From DATFVA01 sp963815785 (GTDB lineage: Bacteria; Bacteroidota; Ignavibacteria; Ignavibacteriales; Ignavibacteriaceae): a stretch of DNA of 64,000 nucleotides. The notes under the pieces were generated by a model. That model was not told the origin of the DNA and made no database searches. It was given only the letters and a program-made list of their open reading frames with translations. Both the position numbers and the translations under genes were made by a program. Of the stretch, positions 27,092 through 36,685 are shown piece after piece. Location of the stretch: the NCBI GenBank assembly GCA_963815785.1, contig CAWFHZ010000002.1, forward strand, positions 1 to 64,000, read 5' to 3'. Position 1 is the stretch's first letter, and every line of letters begins with the position of its first letter.

Positions 27092-28516
27092 TTAGTGATG
27101 CACTCCATTTATAATAATATGAGCACCACCATTTGGTCCGGAAGAAGTAATCTTGACACTAACCGTTTTAACCTGGTCAGTAGTATCAGCTACGTCATAA
27201 ACCGAGAATCCGAATTGTGTCCAGGAAGGACTTTGCGTATCAGGCAATGTAACATTCAAATCTCCTGAAGCGCCGGTATCTTCTCCCTGAACCTGAACAA
27301 CAATAGTTGTTCCTTCAGCTAATGGATTATTATTCTGATCACTGACTGTATAAGTGAATAACTGAGTTCCGCCGTTTGGAATATCAAAAGATGTTGGTGA
27401 TACAGAAATTTGCGGAACACCCGAGAACAAAACTACCGTTTCATCACTTATCACGGTCTGGTTTTCATCAACTGTAGTAGCAGTAACCCTTCCAAATCCA
27501 GGTCCCAACAAAGGATCATTAGGTTGTGGGGCGGATGAAATTAATTGCACACTACCAATTCCCTGGTCATCAGTTAAAGTAGAACCTTCTATTATTCCAC
27601 CTGTAGTTGTAAAATAAACAGCTGTTCCTGGACGAACAGGATTTGCATATTTATCACCCACAAAGGCAGTTATTCCATCTTGTAAACCGTAAATATTATA
27701 TCCGGCAAAATTAACTTTTGCGGGAGCTATGCTAAAGTGATCCTGATCCGGGAGACCTCCGTGTATGGTCACACTAACCGGCTGAGATTTGATGGTTTTA
27801 GCAGGAAGCACTTCTGCAATAACCTGAACAACTCCTGCTTTGGTTCCGCTTGTCAGGTTAACAACTGCCTGCCCAAGATTATTAGTATTAACCGAAGAAG
27901 GGCTTAATAATTCTCCGCCACCCGGTCCTGCAGCAATATAAAAATCAACTGTTACAGAATGAGCAAGATCAACAGGTATACCTGCAGAATCCTGTACAAC
28001 AAAAACCATTGCTGTTGTTTCCTGGGCTCCGCTTTCCTTTACTCCGATAGTTGGAAAAGAAACTGAAGCTATATAAATACTAACCGGATCGCCGGATGGA
28101 ATCGTTCCCGATCCTGTTGGATGTAAAACTACCGGGGGAGCGTTCAATGGTTGCCCTATTGTTGCAAACACTGAGAGTGTATCGGTAACAAAGTTATCTT
28201 TTGAAGCTATGATCGTCAGATTAACATTTGAACTACTTTCAATATCGGCAGCATATTTTCCCTGTGAATCTGTAATAAGGGTCATCTCAATGCTGCTTCC
28301 ACCTTTAATATCAACTGTTGCATCTTTAATTGGCGCACCGGTAACATAATTAATAACCTGTCCGCTTAAAGCTATAGTTTCGACAGCCGGAGGATTATTT
28401 ATATCGCTGCCGCCTCCAACTATTTCCGATTTATCCTTACAACTATACAGGACAAATGAAATTAGTAGTAATGCTACTAAACTTGCTGATGTTCGTGCCC
28501 ACTTAGATTTTATCAT
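27092..28516 (-). CDS. Lipoprotein with carboxypeptidase-regulatory and Ig-like domains
   Basis: A 474-residue lipoprotein. The signal peptide ends in the lipobox LYSC with lipidated C26, followed by KDKSE. Residues about 50-125 are a carboxypeptidase-regulatory-like beta domain (SGQVINYVTGAPIKDATVDI). After this come three bacterial Ig-like (Big_1/invasin-type) repeats, marked by recurring phrases such as NNLGQAVVNLTSG, DDQGIGSVQLIS and DQNNNPLAEGT. It is probably an outer-membrane, surface-exposed structural or adhesive protein. No neighbours share its operon. Confidence 0.82.
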   Translation of the reverse strand: MIKSKWARTSASLVALLLISFVLYSCKDKSEIVGGGSDINNPPAVETIALSGQVINYVTGAPIKDATVDIKGGSSIEMTLITDSQGKYAADIESSSNVNLTIIASKDNFVTDTLSVFATIGQPLNAPPVVLHPTGSGTIPSGDPVSIYIASVSFPTIGVKESGAQETTAMVFVVQDSAGIPVDLAHSVTVDFYIAAGPGGGELLSPSSVNTNNLGQAVVNLTSGTKAGVVQVIAEVLPAKTIKSQPVSVTIHGGLPDQDHFSIAPAKVNFAGYNIYGLQDGITAFVGDKYANPVRPGTAVYFTTTGGIIEGSTLTDDQGIGSVQLISSAPQPNDPLLGPGFGRVTATTVDENQTVISDETVVLFSGVPQISVSPTSFDIPNGGTQLFTYTVSDQNNNPLAEGTTIVVQVQGEDTGASGDLNVTLPDTQSPSWTQFGFSVYDVADTTDQVKTVSVKITSSGPNGGAHIIINGVHH

Positions 28517-28739
28517 ATCCTTTTCTCTTATATGTTTTTAGAATTGATTTTAATTTCATTTTAAAATGCTTTATAGATAAAAGAATGAAATTTATTTCTG
28601 CGATTTAAGCATTTGAAGTTAACTGAAATCAACTTCTATACCTGAAATTGCCGTTGAGGTATGCTTCAATTTGGGAAATTAGAATGGATTTTAAGTAATA
28701 AATACCGATAAAATTGTAAAATATTACATTATGAGATAC

Positions 28740-30122
28740 TTAAACCCCGCCCGTTTCTCGTTTTATCATCTGCCAGATAGTTAAAAGAATTATCTGAATA
28801 TCGAGCCAGAAACTCCAGTTTTCAATATACCATAGATCGTATTCTATTCTTTTTTTTGTCCTGATTTTATTCTCATCATAATCCTGTGCATCTCCTCTTA
28901 AACCATGAACCTGTGCCCATCCTGTTATACCTGGTTTTACCCAGCTTCTTATTTTAATTTCAGAAACCATTTTTTCATAAACCTGGTTATAGGGTAATGC
29001 GTGAGGTCTCGGTCCAACTACAGACATTTCCCCTTTCAGGATATTAATAAACTGGGGAAGTTCATCAAGATTAGATTTTCTCAGAAATTTTCCCACAGGG
29101 GTAACACGGGAATCATTTTCGGTTAATGGGTTATATTTTTCTCCATCAGGTGTAATAAACATTGTTCTGAATTTATAGCATGTAAATTTTTTGTTATCTG
29201 CACCAATTCTATCCTGTTTAAAAAGCGCTGATCCTTTAGAGGAGACTTTGACCAGTATATATAATATTGGAAATAACCATGACAGAAAAAATATCATTAC
29301 ACTAAACGAAAAAATTATGTCGAATATCCTCTTTATAAATTTCCAATGCGATTCTGCCAAAGGTTCAGTTCTTACACGGATAATCGGAAAATCCCCCATC
29401 ATATTTACCTGGAATTTTTTCGAACCGAACCTGAAATAATCCGGGATGATATTTATTCTTACTGCCTGTTTGTTGCATATATCAATGATTGTATCCAGTT
29501 GATCTGAAGCATAATTTGGCAAAGCGATTACAATCTCATCTATTTCATTTTCATTAATTATTTTTTCCAGCGAATTTATTTTTCCAATTAACTTCCCTGA
29601 ATCGGTTTCAGCATCATCTACAAAACCAACAAAATTATACCCGAACTCTTTATGCTGCTCCATCATTTCATGAAAGCCTTTCCCAACTTCCCCGCCGCCT
29701 ACAATTAAAAGGTTCCAAAGATTTTTCTTTCTGCTAAGAATATTTTTTATAATTATTACACGCGCACTCACAAAAAAGAACAAAAGGAATGCATAAAACA
29801 GAATGAAATTTCTTGTAAAGAGATCTTCTTTGACAAAAAAGATAAAAAGAACTGAAGCTAATATCTGTACAGCTATATTTTTTACAATGTTTACTATCTG
29901 AAAAGTATAATACTTGGTTCTAAGATCATCATAAAAATTTACAACGTTCGAAACGAAATACCAGAGAAAATTCAGAGTTGCAAGAAGGATAAACATATAG
30001 TTCCGGTCTATCAGAATGGTAAAGGATTGTGCAGTAACAGAAGAAATTAAAAAAGCGGTGTTAAGAAACGCGAGATCTAAAAATAATCTCAGGTAATAAA
30101 CTGATTTCTGGTTTGCAATCAT
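28740..30122 (-). CDS. Polyprenyl-phosphate sugar phosphotransferase (exopolysaccharide initiation)
   Basis: A 460-residue WcaJ/WbaP-type enzyme. Four or five N-terminal membrane helices are followed by a CoA-binding-like Rossmann region (NLLIVGGGEVGKGF). The C-terminal catalytic domain is of the bacterial sugar transferase type: KRIFDIIFSFSV, FKQDRIGADNKKFTCYKFRTM, RVTPVGKFLRKSNLDELPQ and VGPRPHALPYN. It loads the first sugar-phosphate on the lipid carrier. It is the last gene of the operon running from 36495 down, overlapping the previous gene by four bases. Confidence 0.94.
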   Translation of the reverse strand: MIANQKSVYYLRLFLDLAFLNTAFLISSVTAQSFTILIDRNYMFILLATLNFLWYFVSNVVNFYDDLRTKYYTFQIVNIVKNIAVQILASVLFIFFVKEDLFTRNFILFYAFLLFFFVSARVIIIKNILSRKKNLWNLLIVGGGEVGKGFHEMMEQHKEFGYNFVGFVDDAETDSGKLIGKINSLEKIINENEIDEIVIALPNYASDQLDTIIDICNKQAVRINIIPDYFRFGSKKFQVNMMGDFPIIRVRTEPLAESHWKFIKRIFDIIFSFSVMIFFLSWLFPILYILVKVSSKGSALFKQDRIGADNKKFTCYKFRTMFITPDGEKYNPLTENDSRVTPVGKFLRKSNLDELPQFINILKGEMSVVGPRPHALPYNQVYEKMVSEIKIRSWVKPGITGWAQVHGLRGDAQDYDENKIRTKKRIEYDLWYIENWSFWLDIQIILLTIWQMIKRETGGV

Positions 30123-31261
30123 ATTACTTCAGTGGGTTTTCCCCAAAACAATTCTGATTTTCCATTAACAAATTCCCTTATCCTTTTTTCAAATACTGAT
30201 CGGTCAAATTGTTTTGCGTATTTACTTAGCAAAACCGGATCAAAAGAACTTTGTGTCTGCTCAAATCTTACCACCGCATTTTGGATAGCCTCAGTTGTTT
30301 GCATACTAAAATGAATTCCGGTAACACCATCCCGAATTGTCTCCGCAGTTCCTCCTTTGTTAAAAGCGATTACAGGTGTTCCGCAGGAGAGAGCTTCAAT
30401 TGGGACTATCCCAAAATCCTCTTCAGCAGCAAACACAAATGCTTTTGCCTTCTGCATATGAACTTTCATTTGATCAGGTTTTTGATAACCTAAAAACTCA
30501 ATGTTGATACCAGCTTTCTGTTTAATTTTTCCTTCATCAGGTCCGTCACCTATTACAAGTAATTTTTTATCCGGCATTTTTGAAAATGCCTCCACTATCA
30601 AGCCAATTTTTTTGTAAGGTACAAACCTGGAAGCAGTAAGGTAATAGTTTTCTTTATATTCAAAGCATTCAAATTTATCCGTATCAACAGGAGGATAAAT
30701 AACTTCAGCTTCTCTTCTGTAAACTTTTTTGATTCTTTCAGCAATGTACATCGAATTTGCAATAAAATAATCGACACGATTTGCAGATAAAACGTCCCAC
30801 ATTCTTATATAATGAAGCACAGATTTAGTAATTAGCCCAGTCAATCCCTTTTCCATTCCAGATTCTTTAAGGTATTGAAACGTGAGGTCCCAGGCATATC
30901 TGATTGGTGTATGAGAGTAGCAAATGTGCAATTGTCCCGGTGAAGTTAATATTCCTTTTGCTACCGCGTGCGAGCTTGAAATAATTAAATTATATTCAGT
31001 TACATTAAACTGTTCAATTGCGTATGGGAAAAGAGGCAGAAATTTGCGATAATTTTTCTTCGCAAAAGGAAGGTTTTGTACAAAAGAAGTATTCGGAATT
31101 TTTTCTTTGAGAATAATCTTTTGTTCCTCCTCATTTAAAAAATTAAAGAGGGTAAAAACATCCGCATCCGGCCAGAGATTAGTAAATGATTCAACGACTC
31201 TTTCAGAGCCGGCGTATGAAGAAAGCCAATCGTGTATTATTGCAGTTTTTAGTGCGGGCAA
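30119..31261 (-). CDS. Glycosyltransferase family 4 (WbaZ-like)
   Basis: A 380-residue GT-B enzyme. The N-terminus IHDWLSSYAGSERVVE, the motif YSHTPIRYAWD and the donor-site block EEDFGIVPIEALSCGTPVIAF resemble GDP-mannose-type transferases such as WbaZ. It is a cytoplasmic step in building the polymer repeat unit. It overlaps the initiating transferase gene by four bases; a 97-base gap separates it from the gene before. Confidence 0.92.
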   Translation of the reverse strand: MPALKTAIIHDWLSSYAGSERVVESFTNLWPDADVFTLFNFLNEEEQKIILKEKIPNTSFVQNLPFAKKNYRKFLPLFPYAIEQFNVTEYNLIISSSHAVAKGILTSPGQLHICYSHTPIRYAWDLTFQYLKESGMEKGLTGLITKSVLHYIRMWDVLSANRVDYFIANSMYIAERIKKVYRREAEVIYPPVDTDKFECFEYKENYYLTASRFVPYKKIGLIVEAFSKMPDKKLLVIGDGPDEGKIKQKAGINIEFLGYQKPDQMKVHMQKAKAFVFAAEEDFGIVPIEALSCGTPVIAFNKGGTAETIRDGVTGIHFSMQTTEAIQNAVVRFEQTQSSFDPVLLSKYAKQFDRSVFEKRIREFVNGKSELFWGKPTEVI

Positions 31262-31357
31262 TTTAATAGATGTATTTATGATTTATAATCTGAAAAATAA
31301 GAATAATAAATTCCACTTACATAAGCAGGATGAATTAACCCGAATAATAATATTAAA

Positions 31358-32518
31358 TTAGCTGAGTAATGAATTAAAAAGATTTTGGTAATTTGTTCTA
31401 AATTTCTCAGTTGAATAATCGCTTTTTATTTGCTCAAAAGCTTTTATTCTCATTTGGTTCAATAATTCACCGCCAATATTTTTTATACAATACTCAATAC
31501 TCTCTTTTAGTTGGGTCACGTTTCGTGGTTCAACCAAAAAACCGGTACTACCATTCTGAATTATTTCTTTAGATCCCCCGGCATTGACGGCAATTATAAT
31601 TTTTTTATAAGCCATACATTCAAGAACAGAAAAGGGAAAAGCTTCCGGAATAAGTGAAGAATTGATAACAATATCTAATGAATTATAAATATTATCTTTT
31701 GAATCCGAATATCCTTCAAAAGAGACTTTGTCCGCTATCCCGTTAATGTTAATAATATTATTGAGTTCGGATTTATAATTTATGGAATCAATTTCAGTTG
31801 ATGTTATACCATAAATGTGAAAGCTTATATTATTTTCTTTCAAAATATTTATCAATGCTTCCAGTACCAGATGTATTCCCTTAATCCTTATTATACTTCC
31901 AACCATTCCAATTTTAATGTGGTCGTATTTTTTAATTTCTTGCAATTTGGTCTCAGGAATATTTACTCCGTTAGGGATAACAATGATTTTATTTAAATCA
32001 GGATTTTTCAACATTACCAGAACATTTTCCCTGACTGCATTGGAAACACATATGATATTGTTTACATATCTTTGAATTAAATTCAAAACCTTTTTTTCGA
32101 CAGATTTCTCATTAAAAATTAGATGCTGAACTACCAGAAGCTTTTTACGTGTAAGTATAGCTGAAGGTAAAGCAAATAAGGCAGCATATAATCCATTTGC
32201 TAAAATTAAATCAATATTATTTGTCTTTACTATTTTTAATAAGTTGAAAGTAGAAATTTTAATATTGAAAATGATTTTAATTAAACTATAAAAATTCCAG
32301 CCAGAACCTCTATATATTTTTTTTAAACTTTTAATTTCAAAAAATTTAATTCTTTTATTTCTGAAATGATCCAAAGCATTACCATTGGGAGAAGCGATTA
32401 TAAATTCATACTCTTTAATATTTTCTTTTAATTTTAAAAGAAACTCTTCCCCGCCACCCCAGTTCTGCATTACAGAAACACAAAGTATTTTTTTCTTAAT
32501 CCCGATTTTATCAATCAT
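31358..32518 (-). CDS. Glycosyltransferase family 4, AT-rich
   Basis: A 386-residue GT-B enzyme. Key blocks are VMQNWGGGEEFLLKL (acceptor side), IGMVGSIIRIKGIHLVLEAL and SLIPEAFPFSVLECMAYKKIIIAV with the donor-binding acid pair (E...E). Codon use is clearly richer in A/T and the protein richer in Asn, Ile and Lys than its neighbours, suggesting a more recent arrival in the operon. Acceptor and donor are unknown. Its start shares one base with the previous gene's end. Confidence 0.88.
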   Translation of the reverse strand: MIDKIGIKKKILCVSVMQNWGGGEEFLLKLKENIKEYEFIIASPNGNALDHFRNKRIKFFEIKSLKKIYRGSGWNFYSLIKIIFNIKISTFNLLKIVKTNNIDLILANGLYAALFALPSAILTRKKLLVVQHLIFNEKSVEKKVLNLIQRYVNNIICVSNAVRENVLVMLKNPDLNKIIVIPNGVNIPETKLQEIKKYDHIKIGMVGSIIRIKGIHLVLEALINILKENNISFHIYGITSTEIDSINYKSELNNIININGIADKVSFEGYSDSKDNIYNSLDIVINSSLIPEAFPFSVLECMAYKKIIIAVNAGGSKEIIQNGSTGFLVEPRNVTQLKESIEYCIKNIGGELLNQMRIKAFEQIKSDYSTEKFRTNYQNLFNSLLS

Positions 32519-33369
32519 TACAGGTTATCCCCGTAGTCAATGTAACCGATAATTTTATATAAAATATAAAACAGGAAATGGATAGTATTTCTTATTAGTA
32601 ATAAAGCAAATCCTTTTCTTCGGTAATTCCTGTACTTGGGTAATTCCAGATTCCTTTTTCTTGCTAAAAATCTTAGTCTGTTTTCCCTGGTTTTCCAGTC
32701 AGCGGAAAATTGTAGAGGATGAATGCGATAGTAGACATGAATTCTTGGAATAAAATGAAAAGAATTTTTTTTGCTTAATCTTAGCCATAAATCAAAATCT
32801 TCTAAATTAAGCTCGGGATCTTCATCAAATCCACCGACATCATCCAATACCTTTTTCCTGACTAAAACTGATGAGAGTGGAATCGTATTTCCGATATTGA
32901 TCAGATCTTTGTTGTCTTTTGCAGCATGAAAAGGTAACGGAAGAAGTTCATAATTTTCTGAAAAAAAATTTACATCACCGAATGTAAAGCACATTGAATA
33001 AACAAATGCTTCCCCGGGATGATTAAGCAAATAAGTCACCTGGTATTTTAATTTATGCTTTGTCCATAAATCATCGGAATCGAGGAATGCGATAAAATTT
33101 CCGGAAGCATTTTTAACCCCATAATTTCTTGGTACTGAGGGTCTTCCGGAATGTTGAATAGTAAATACTTTTATGCGGTTCTCGGTTATTGCAATTTTTT
33201 TTACAACTTCTAAAGTATTATCTGTTGAACCATCATCAACTATAATTATTTCAAATTCCTGGTAGGATTGTTTTAGAACAGATTCTAAAGTTGCCGAAAT
33301 GTAATTACCGGAATTGTAAGAAGGGATAATAACTGAAACCATTGGAGATTTTACTGTCATAATGCTCAT
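32518..33369 (-). CDS. Glycosyltransferase family 2
   Basis: A 283-residue GT-A enzyme: VSVIIPSYNSGNYI, IVDDGSTDNT and FLDSDDLW (DxD-type metal site) in the N-terminal domain, then EDFDLWLRLSKK near the acceptor site. Two short hydrophobic stretches near the C-terminus (IHFLFYILYKIIGYI) suggest membrane association. It is one step of repeat-unit assembly, read in tight order with its neighbours. Confidence 0.93.
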   Translation of the reverse strand: MSIMTVKSPMVSVIIPSYNSGNYISATLESVLKQSYQEFEIIIVDDGSTDNTLEVVKKIAITENRIKVFTIQHSGRPSVPRNYGVKNASGNFIAFLDSDDLWTKHKLKYQVTYLLNHPGEAFVYSMCFTFGDVNFFSENYELLPLPFHAAKDNKDLINIGNTIPLSSVLVRKKVLDDVGGFDEDPELNLEDFDLWLRLSKKNSFHFIPRIHVYYRIHPLQFSADWKTRENRLRFLARKRNLELPKYRNYRRKGFALLLIRNTIHFLFYILYKIIGYIDYGDNL

Positions 33370-34164
33370 CTATATCTTCACAAGTTCAAAAATTCCACAA
33401 CCGTAGTTACAAGAAAAATTATTTGAAATATTTTCTTTTGAAAGCTCTACAGAAATGTGTAAACTATTATCATCATCTATATATGAGAATCTCTCTAGTG
33501 TAAAACTCTCTTTGAATAATTCTAAAAGATATTTTACAGAAAAAACCCTGTGTGCATCAAACTCAATTCTCTGCGGACCAATTACCGTGGATATGTAAAA
33601 TCTTCCACCATTGGTTAACATTCTGGTGATATTATTTAGTCCTTTAATATGACCATCCACATCCACTTTATCACCGTACCTGCCGAGACCAAAATGTTCT
33701 ATTGCATGAAGACAGCTGATCGAATCACAGTAATTACTGAGATCAAAGTTGTCAGACATAAGATCGGCCTGAATAAAATGAACATTGGATATTTGTTTTG
33801 TTATATGCCGGATATCAAAAACTTCAATTTCCCGGCTAGCTGCCATGTGAGCTACAAAACCATCAATCCTTGAACCAATGTCGACATGTTTATAAGAACT
33901 CCTTTGAAGAATTCGTTGAGCAACATAAAGATCCTGATGAAAATAATGTAAGGGGATTGAACCAGCCTTATCAAACCTGTCCCCAAGACATGGATAATAT
34001 GAAGCAATTTGGAAAGAATGATCTTCGGATGCGGCCAATTGTTTCTTTATTTTACTCACATTCCGTATAAAATAAGGTAGGCTTTTCAAGGAAAGAAAAA
34101 ATTGACCCGGTGACAGTCCAAAAGATTTTAACAAATAATTTATTTTTGAAAATAAATTCCTCAA
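33370..34164 (-). CDS. DUF268 family protein (methyltransferase-like)
   Basis: A 264-residue protein whose core (HVDIGSRIDGFVAHMA, SISCLHAIEHFGLGRYGD, HIKGLNNITRMLTNGGRFY) matches the DUF268 family. The pattern resembles a class I methyltransferase with a changed SAM site: DIGSRIDG in place of the glycine-rich DxGxGxG loop. Its role in the polysaccharide operon is unknown; sugar or glycan modification is plausible. It overlaps the CgeB-like gene by four bases. Confidence 0.75.
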   Translation of the reverse strand: MRNLFSKINYLLKSFGLSPGQFFLSLKSLPYFIRNVSKIKKQLAASEDHSFQIASYYPCLGDRFDKAGSIPLHYFHQDLYVAQRILQRSSYKHVDIGSRIDGFVAHMAASREIEVFDIRHITKQISNVHFIQADLMSDNFDLSNYCDSISCLHAIEHFGLGRYGDKVDVDGHIKGLNNITRMLTNGGRFYISTVIGPQRIEFDAHRVFSVKYLLELFKESFTLERFSYIDDDNSLHISVELSKENISNNFSCNYGCGIFELVKI

Positions 34165-35177
34165 CTATGTAACACCTTATTTATCAGCCGGCTAAGATAC
34201 TTTTCTGCAGTATGATCGATAAGAGACCTTTGAAATCCGTTCTCTGCTATCTTATCTCTCATATCTTCATCATTCAGAAAGTAATTAATTTCGTCGGGCA
34301 AGTTATTGATATTTTCATATACCGCGATTTCTTTATCGATCTCGTAGATTAGATTTAAACCAGGAACAAAATAACTTAATTGAAAGCAACCGCTGCCATT
34401 TATTTCATAGTGTCTTCCCTTAACCTGTTCCTTGTGTTTTTTCAATAAGATTAATTCCTTCCAGTCTTTTATGGAAAATGCAGAATGCAAAAGAAATGGT
34501 AATTCAAAATTGGTTGCGTTAGAAAGATTGAGGTTGATTTTAGTTTGATTAAAAACATTTACTACCTCTTCCTGTGAAATCCATTTTCCATATTTCCCCC
34601 AGTTTCTTCCGAAGACATTTACCTTTATGTCTTTTGTTTTCAAATAATCAATAATCCATCTTCTGTACGGACTATAATTTCCAACGAATGAAACGTCATA
34701 TATTTTTTCAAGATTTATTTTTTTATAAATATTTTGATTGAAACCAAAAGGTGAATAAATAACATTTGATATATTTTCCATCAGATATTTTCGGTAAGTA
34801 TAATAATCGGGAGTAGAAAAGTAATCAAAATACTGCCGCCAGTGTTTGGCAAATTCAATTCTCCATGGATCATCTATAAAATAGGAAACAGTTTTTGTGT
34901 AATCACGAAGTGATGAAACTGTATCTTCATCAAATTCCTCTTCGAACAATGAGAATAAAGCAAAATCAGGTTTTTCAGAAATGATGGTCTCTTGTAATTT
35001 TTTATTCATTCCCGCTTTGCCGAGTTCTTTATACTCAGTAGTAAAATCAAACAGAAAAACATTCTCTTTACCAAGTAAATCACATATTGGGAGATATATA
35101 TTGTAGTATTCGTAAGAGTATCCCCTAGCTTTTACCCCGTAATCATATTTTAATATTGCAATAAATGCTTTTGGCAT
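34161..35177 (-). CDS. CgeB-like glycosyltransferase
   Basis: A 338-residue protein similar to spore-maturation-protein-B (CgeB) type GT-B transferases. It has YFIDDPWRIEFA in the N-terminal half, YDVSFVGNYSPYRRWIIDYL in the middle and GSGCFQLSYFVPGL in the donor domain. Many CgeB-like enzymes act in surface-glycan operons, as here. Donor and acceptor are not predictable. Confidence 0.82.
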   Translation of the reverse strand: MPKAFIAILKYDYGVKARGYSYEYYNIYLPICDLLGKENVFLFDFTTEYKELGKAGMNKKLQETIISEKPDFALFSLFEEEFDEDTVSSLRDYTKTVSYFIDDPWRIEFAKHWRQYFDYFSTPDYYTYRKYLMENISNVIYSPFGFNQNIYKKINLEKIYDVSFVGNYSPYRRWIIDYLKTKDIKVNVFGRNWGKYGKWISQEEVVNVFNQTKINLNLSNATNFELPFLLHSAFSIKDWKELILLKKHKEQVKGRHYEINGSGCFQLSYFVPGLNLIYEIDKEIAVYENINNLPDEINYFLNDEDMRDKIAENGFQRSLIDHTAEKYLSRLINKVLHS

Positions 35178-35181
35178 TTAA

Positions 35182-36495
35182 TTAATCCATTCTCAAAATT
35201 CTTTTATTAACAATTGTAATATAAAGAACATACAATAAACCTATCAGCAGGATTGAATATGAAATACCTTTAATACCAAATGTCGAAACAAAATAATAGT
35301 TTAACCCCAGTGAGCCTACACCAATAATAATTTTTGGAGCAAGGTATTTCTGAGGCAAACTTAAAGCCATTCCCAGTATAGTTTGCGCCTGACCGGTGTA
35401 AAACAATCCTGTTCCCAGAACAAGCAATGGAAGTATATACCAGTAGACCGTATAGCTTTCACTGCTGATAAGTTGAATAATTTCTTTTCCCCATAAAAAT
35501 GTTAGGAGTGTAGAAAAAAAAGTAATTAGCAAAATAATTGAAATATTAATCCTGATATATATATGTCCCGTGTTAATATTTTCATGCTTGTCAATATCCG
35601 CGAATTGCTTAAAGATAATTGGAGTGGCAAATTCATTAATAATATTATTTGGTATCACAATCAGGGCATTAACAATAGCCATCATAATTGCATAAATTCC
35701 AACATCTTTAACGGAAAGAACACCGTTAATAATCCACTTTTCTCCATTCATCTGAAACCAGCCTGCAATCGCCCAAATCAGAAAAGGGGAGATATAAACC
35801 ATGACTGTTTTTATTATATTTTTTTGTTTTTCATGGTTTGTTTTTGAAATGTGTTCAGCCGGAACAAATTTTCTAAAGATATAGATTTTTATAAAAGCCA
35901 GGATGAATGTAATACAACTAAAAGCAAACAAAATATATAATAATTCAAGTTTACTAATCCATAAAAAAATTAACAGTGAGGCAATCATCAATATTCGTTC
36001 AGAAGCCTGAAGTAGAGAGTTTTCTTTTCTCTTTCTTATAAGATTTAAAATTGAATTAAAAAATTCGCTCAATTTTGAAGAAACTACAAACAACCCGGCA
36101 GCCAAGAAAAAGAGAACTGAATATTCACTTTCAAGCATTGGGGAAATTAAAGAGAAGATGATGGTTAAAACGAAAAATAAGGTTACTGTAACTCTAATAA
36201 ACCTAAACATCAGGTTCACAAATTCACTTCTAAGATTCAATTCCTCATAATGATAGTAATACCTTAAAAATCCCTGGAGAAATGAACCGTAAAAAAGTCC
36301 CAACACAGCAGCAATAGTTAAAATTAGCGCATAAACCCCATATTGTTCAGGACCTATTTTAGAAATAATTTTTATTATGAGGAAACCGAGGATTACATTT
36401 ATACTCTGTCCGAAAATTACCCACCCCATTTCCGATGCCGACTCATAACTTATTTTATTACGGATAGTTTGATAAATATTTTTAAGTTCTTTCAT
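35182..36495 (-). CDS. Oligosaccharide flippase (Wzx-like)
   Basis: A 437-residue polytopic membrane protein with about 12-14 predicted helices, starting ESASEMGWVIFGQSINVILGFLIIKIISKIGPEQYG, a Wzx/MATE-like polysaccharide flippase pattern. It would move lipid-linked repeat units across the inner membrane. It is the first gene of the seven-gene minus-strand operon. No Wzy polymerase or Wzz/Wzc chain-length gene is present in the window. Confidence 0.87.
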   Translation of the reverse strand: MKELKNIYQTIRNKISYESASEMGWVIFGQSINVILGFLIIKIISKIGPEQYGVYALILTIAAVLGLFYGSFLQGFLRYYYHYEELNLRSEFVNLMFRFIRVTVTLFFVLTIIFSLISPMLESEYSVLFFLAAGLFVVSSKLSEFFNSILNLIRKRKENSLLQASERILMIASLLIFLWISKLELLYILFAFSCITFILAFIKIYIFRKFVPAEHISKTNHEKQKNIIKTVMVYISPFLIWAIAGWFQMNGEKWIINGVLSVKDVGIYAIMMAIVNALIVIPNNIINEFATPIIFKQFADIDKHENINTGHIYIRINISIILLITFFSTLLTFLWGKEIIQLISSESYTVYWYILPLLVLGTGLFYTGQAQTILGMALSLPQKYLAPKIIIGVGSLGLNYYFVSTFGIKGISYSILLIGLLYVLYITIVNKRILRMD

Positions 36496-36685
36496 TCAGA
36501 GTGAAGCCGCTTAAATAAAACTTAATAGTATTATAATTTATTGTAAATATAGAGAATATGGAAATGATTTTATAGGTTGGGATAATATCAAAAACCTAAT
36601 AATAGACAGAGTAAGTAGAAAAATTAGCTGGAATAATATAAGTTAACCCTTAACAATTTAAGGTTTATCCATTGCAGGTCAGACT

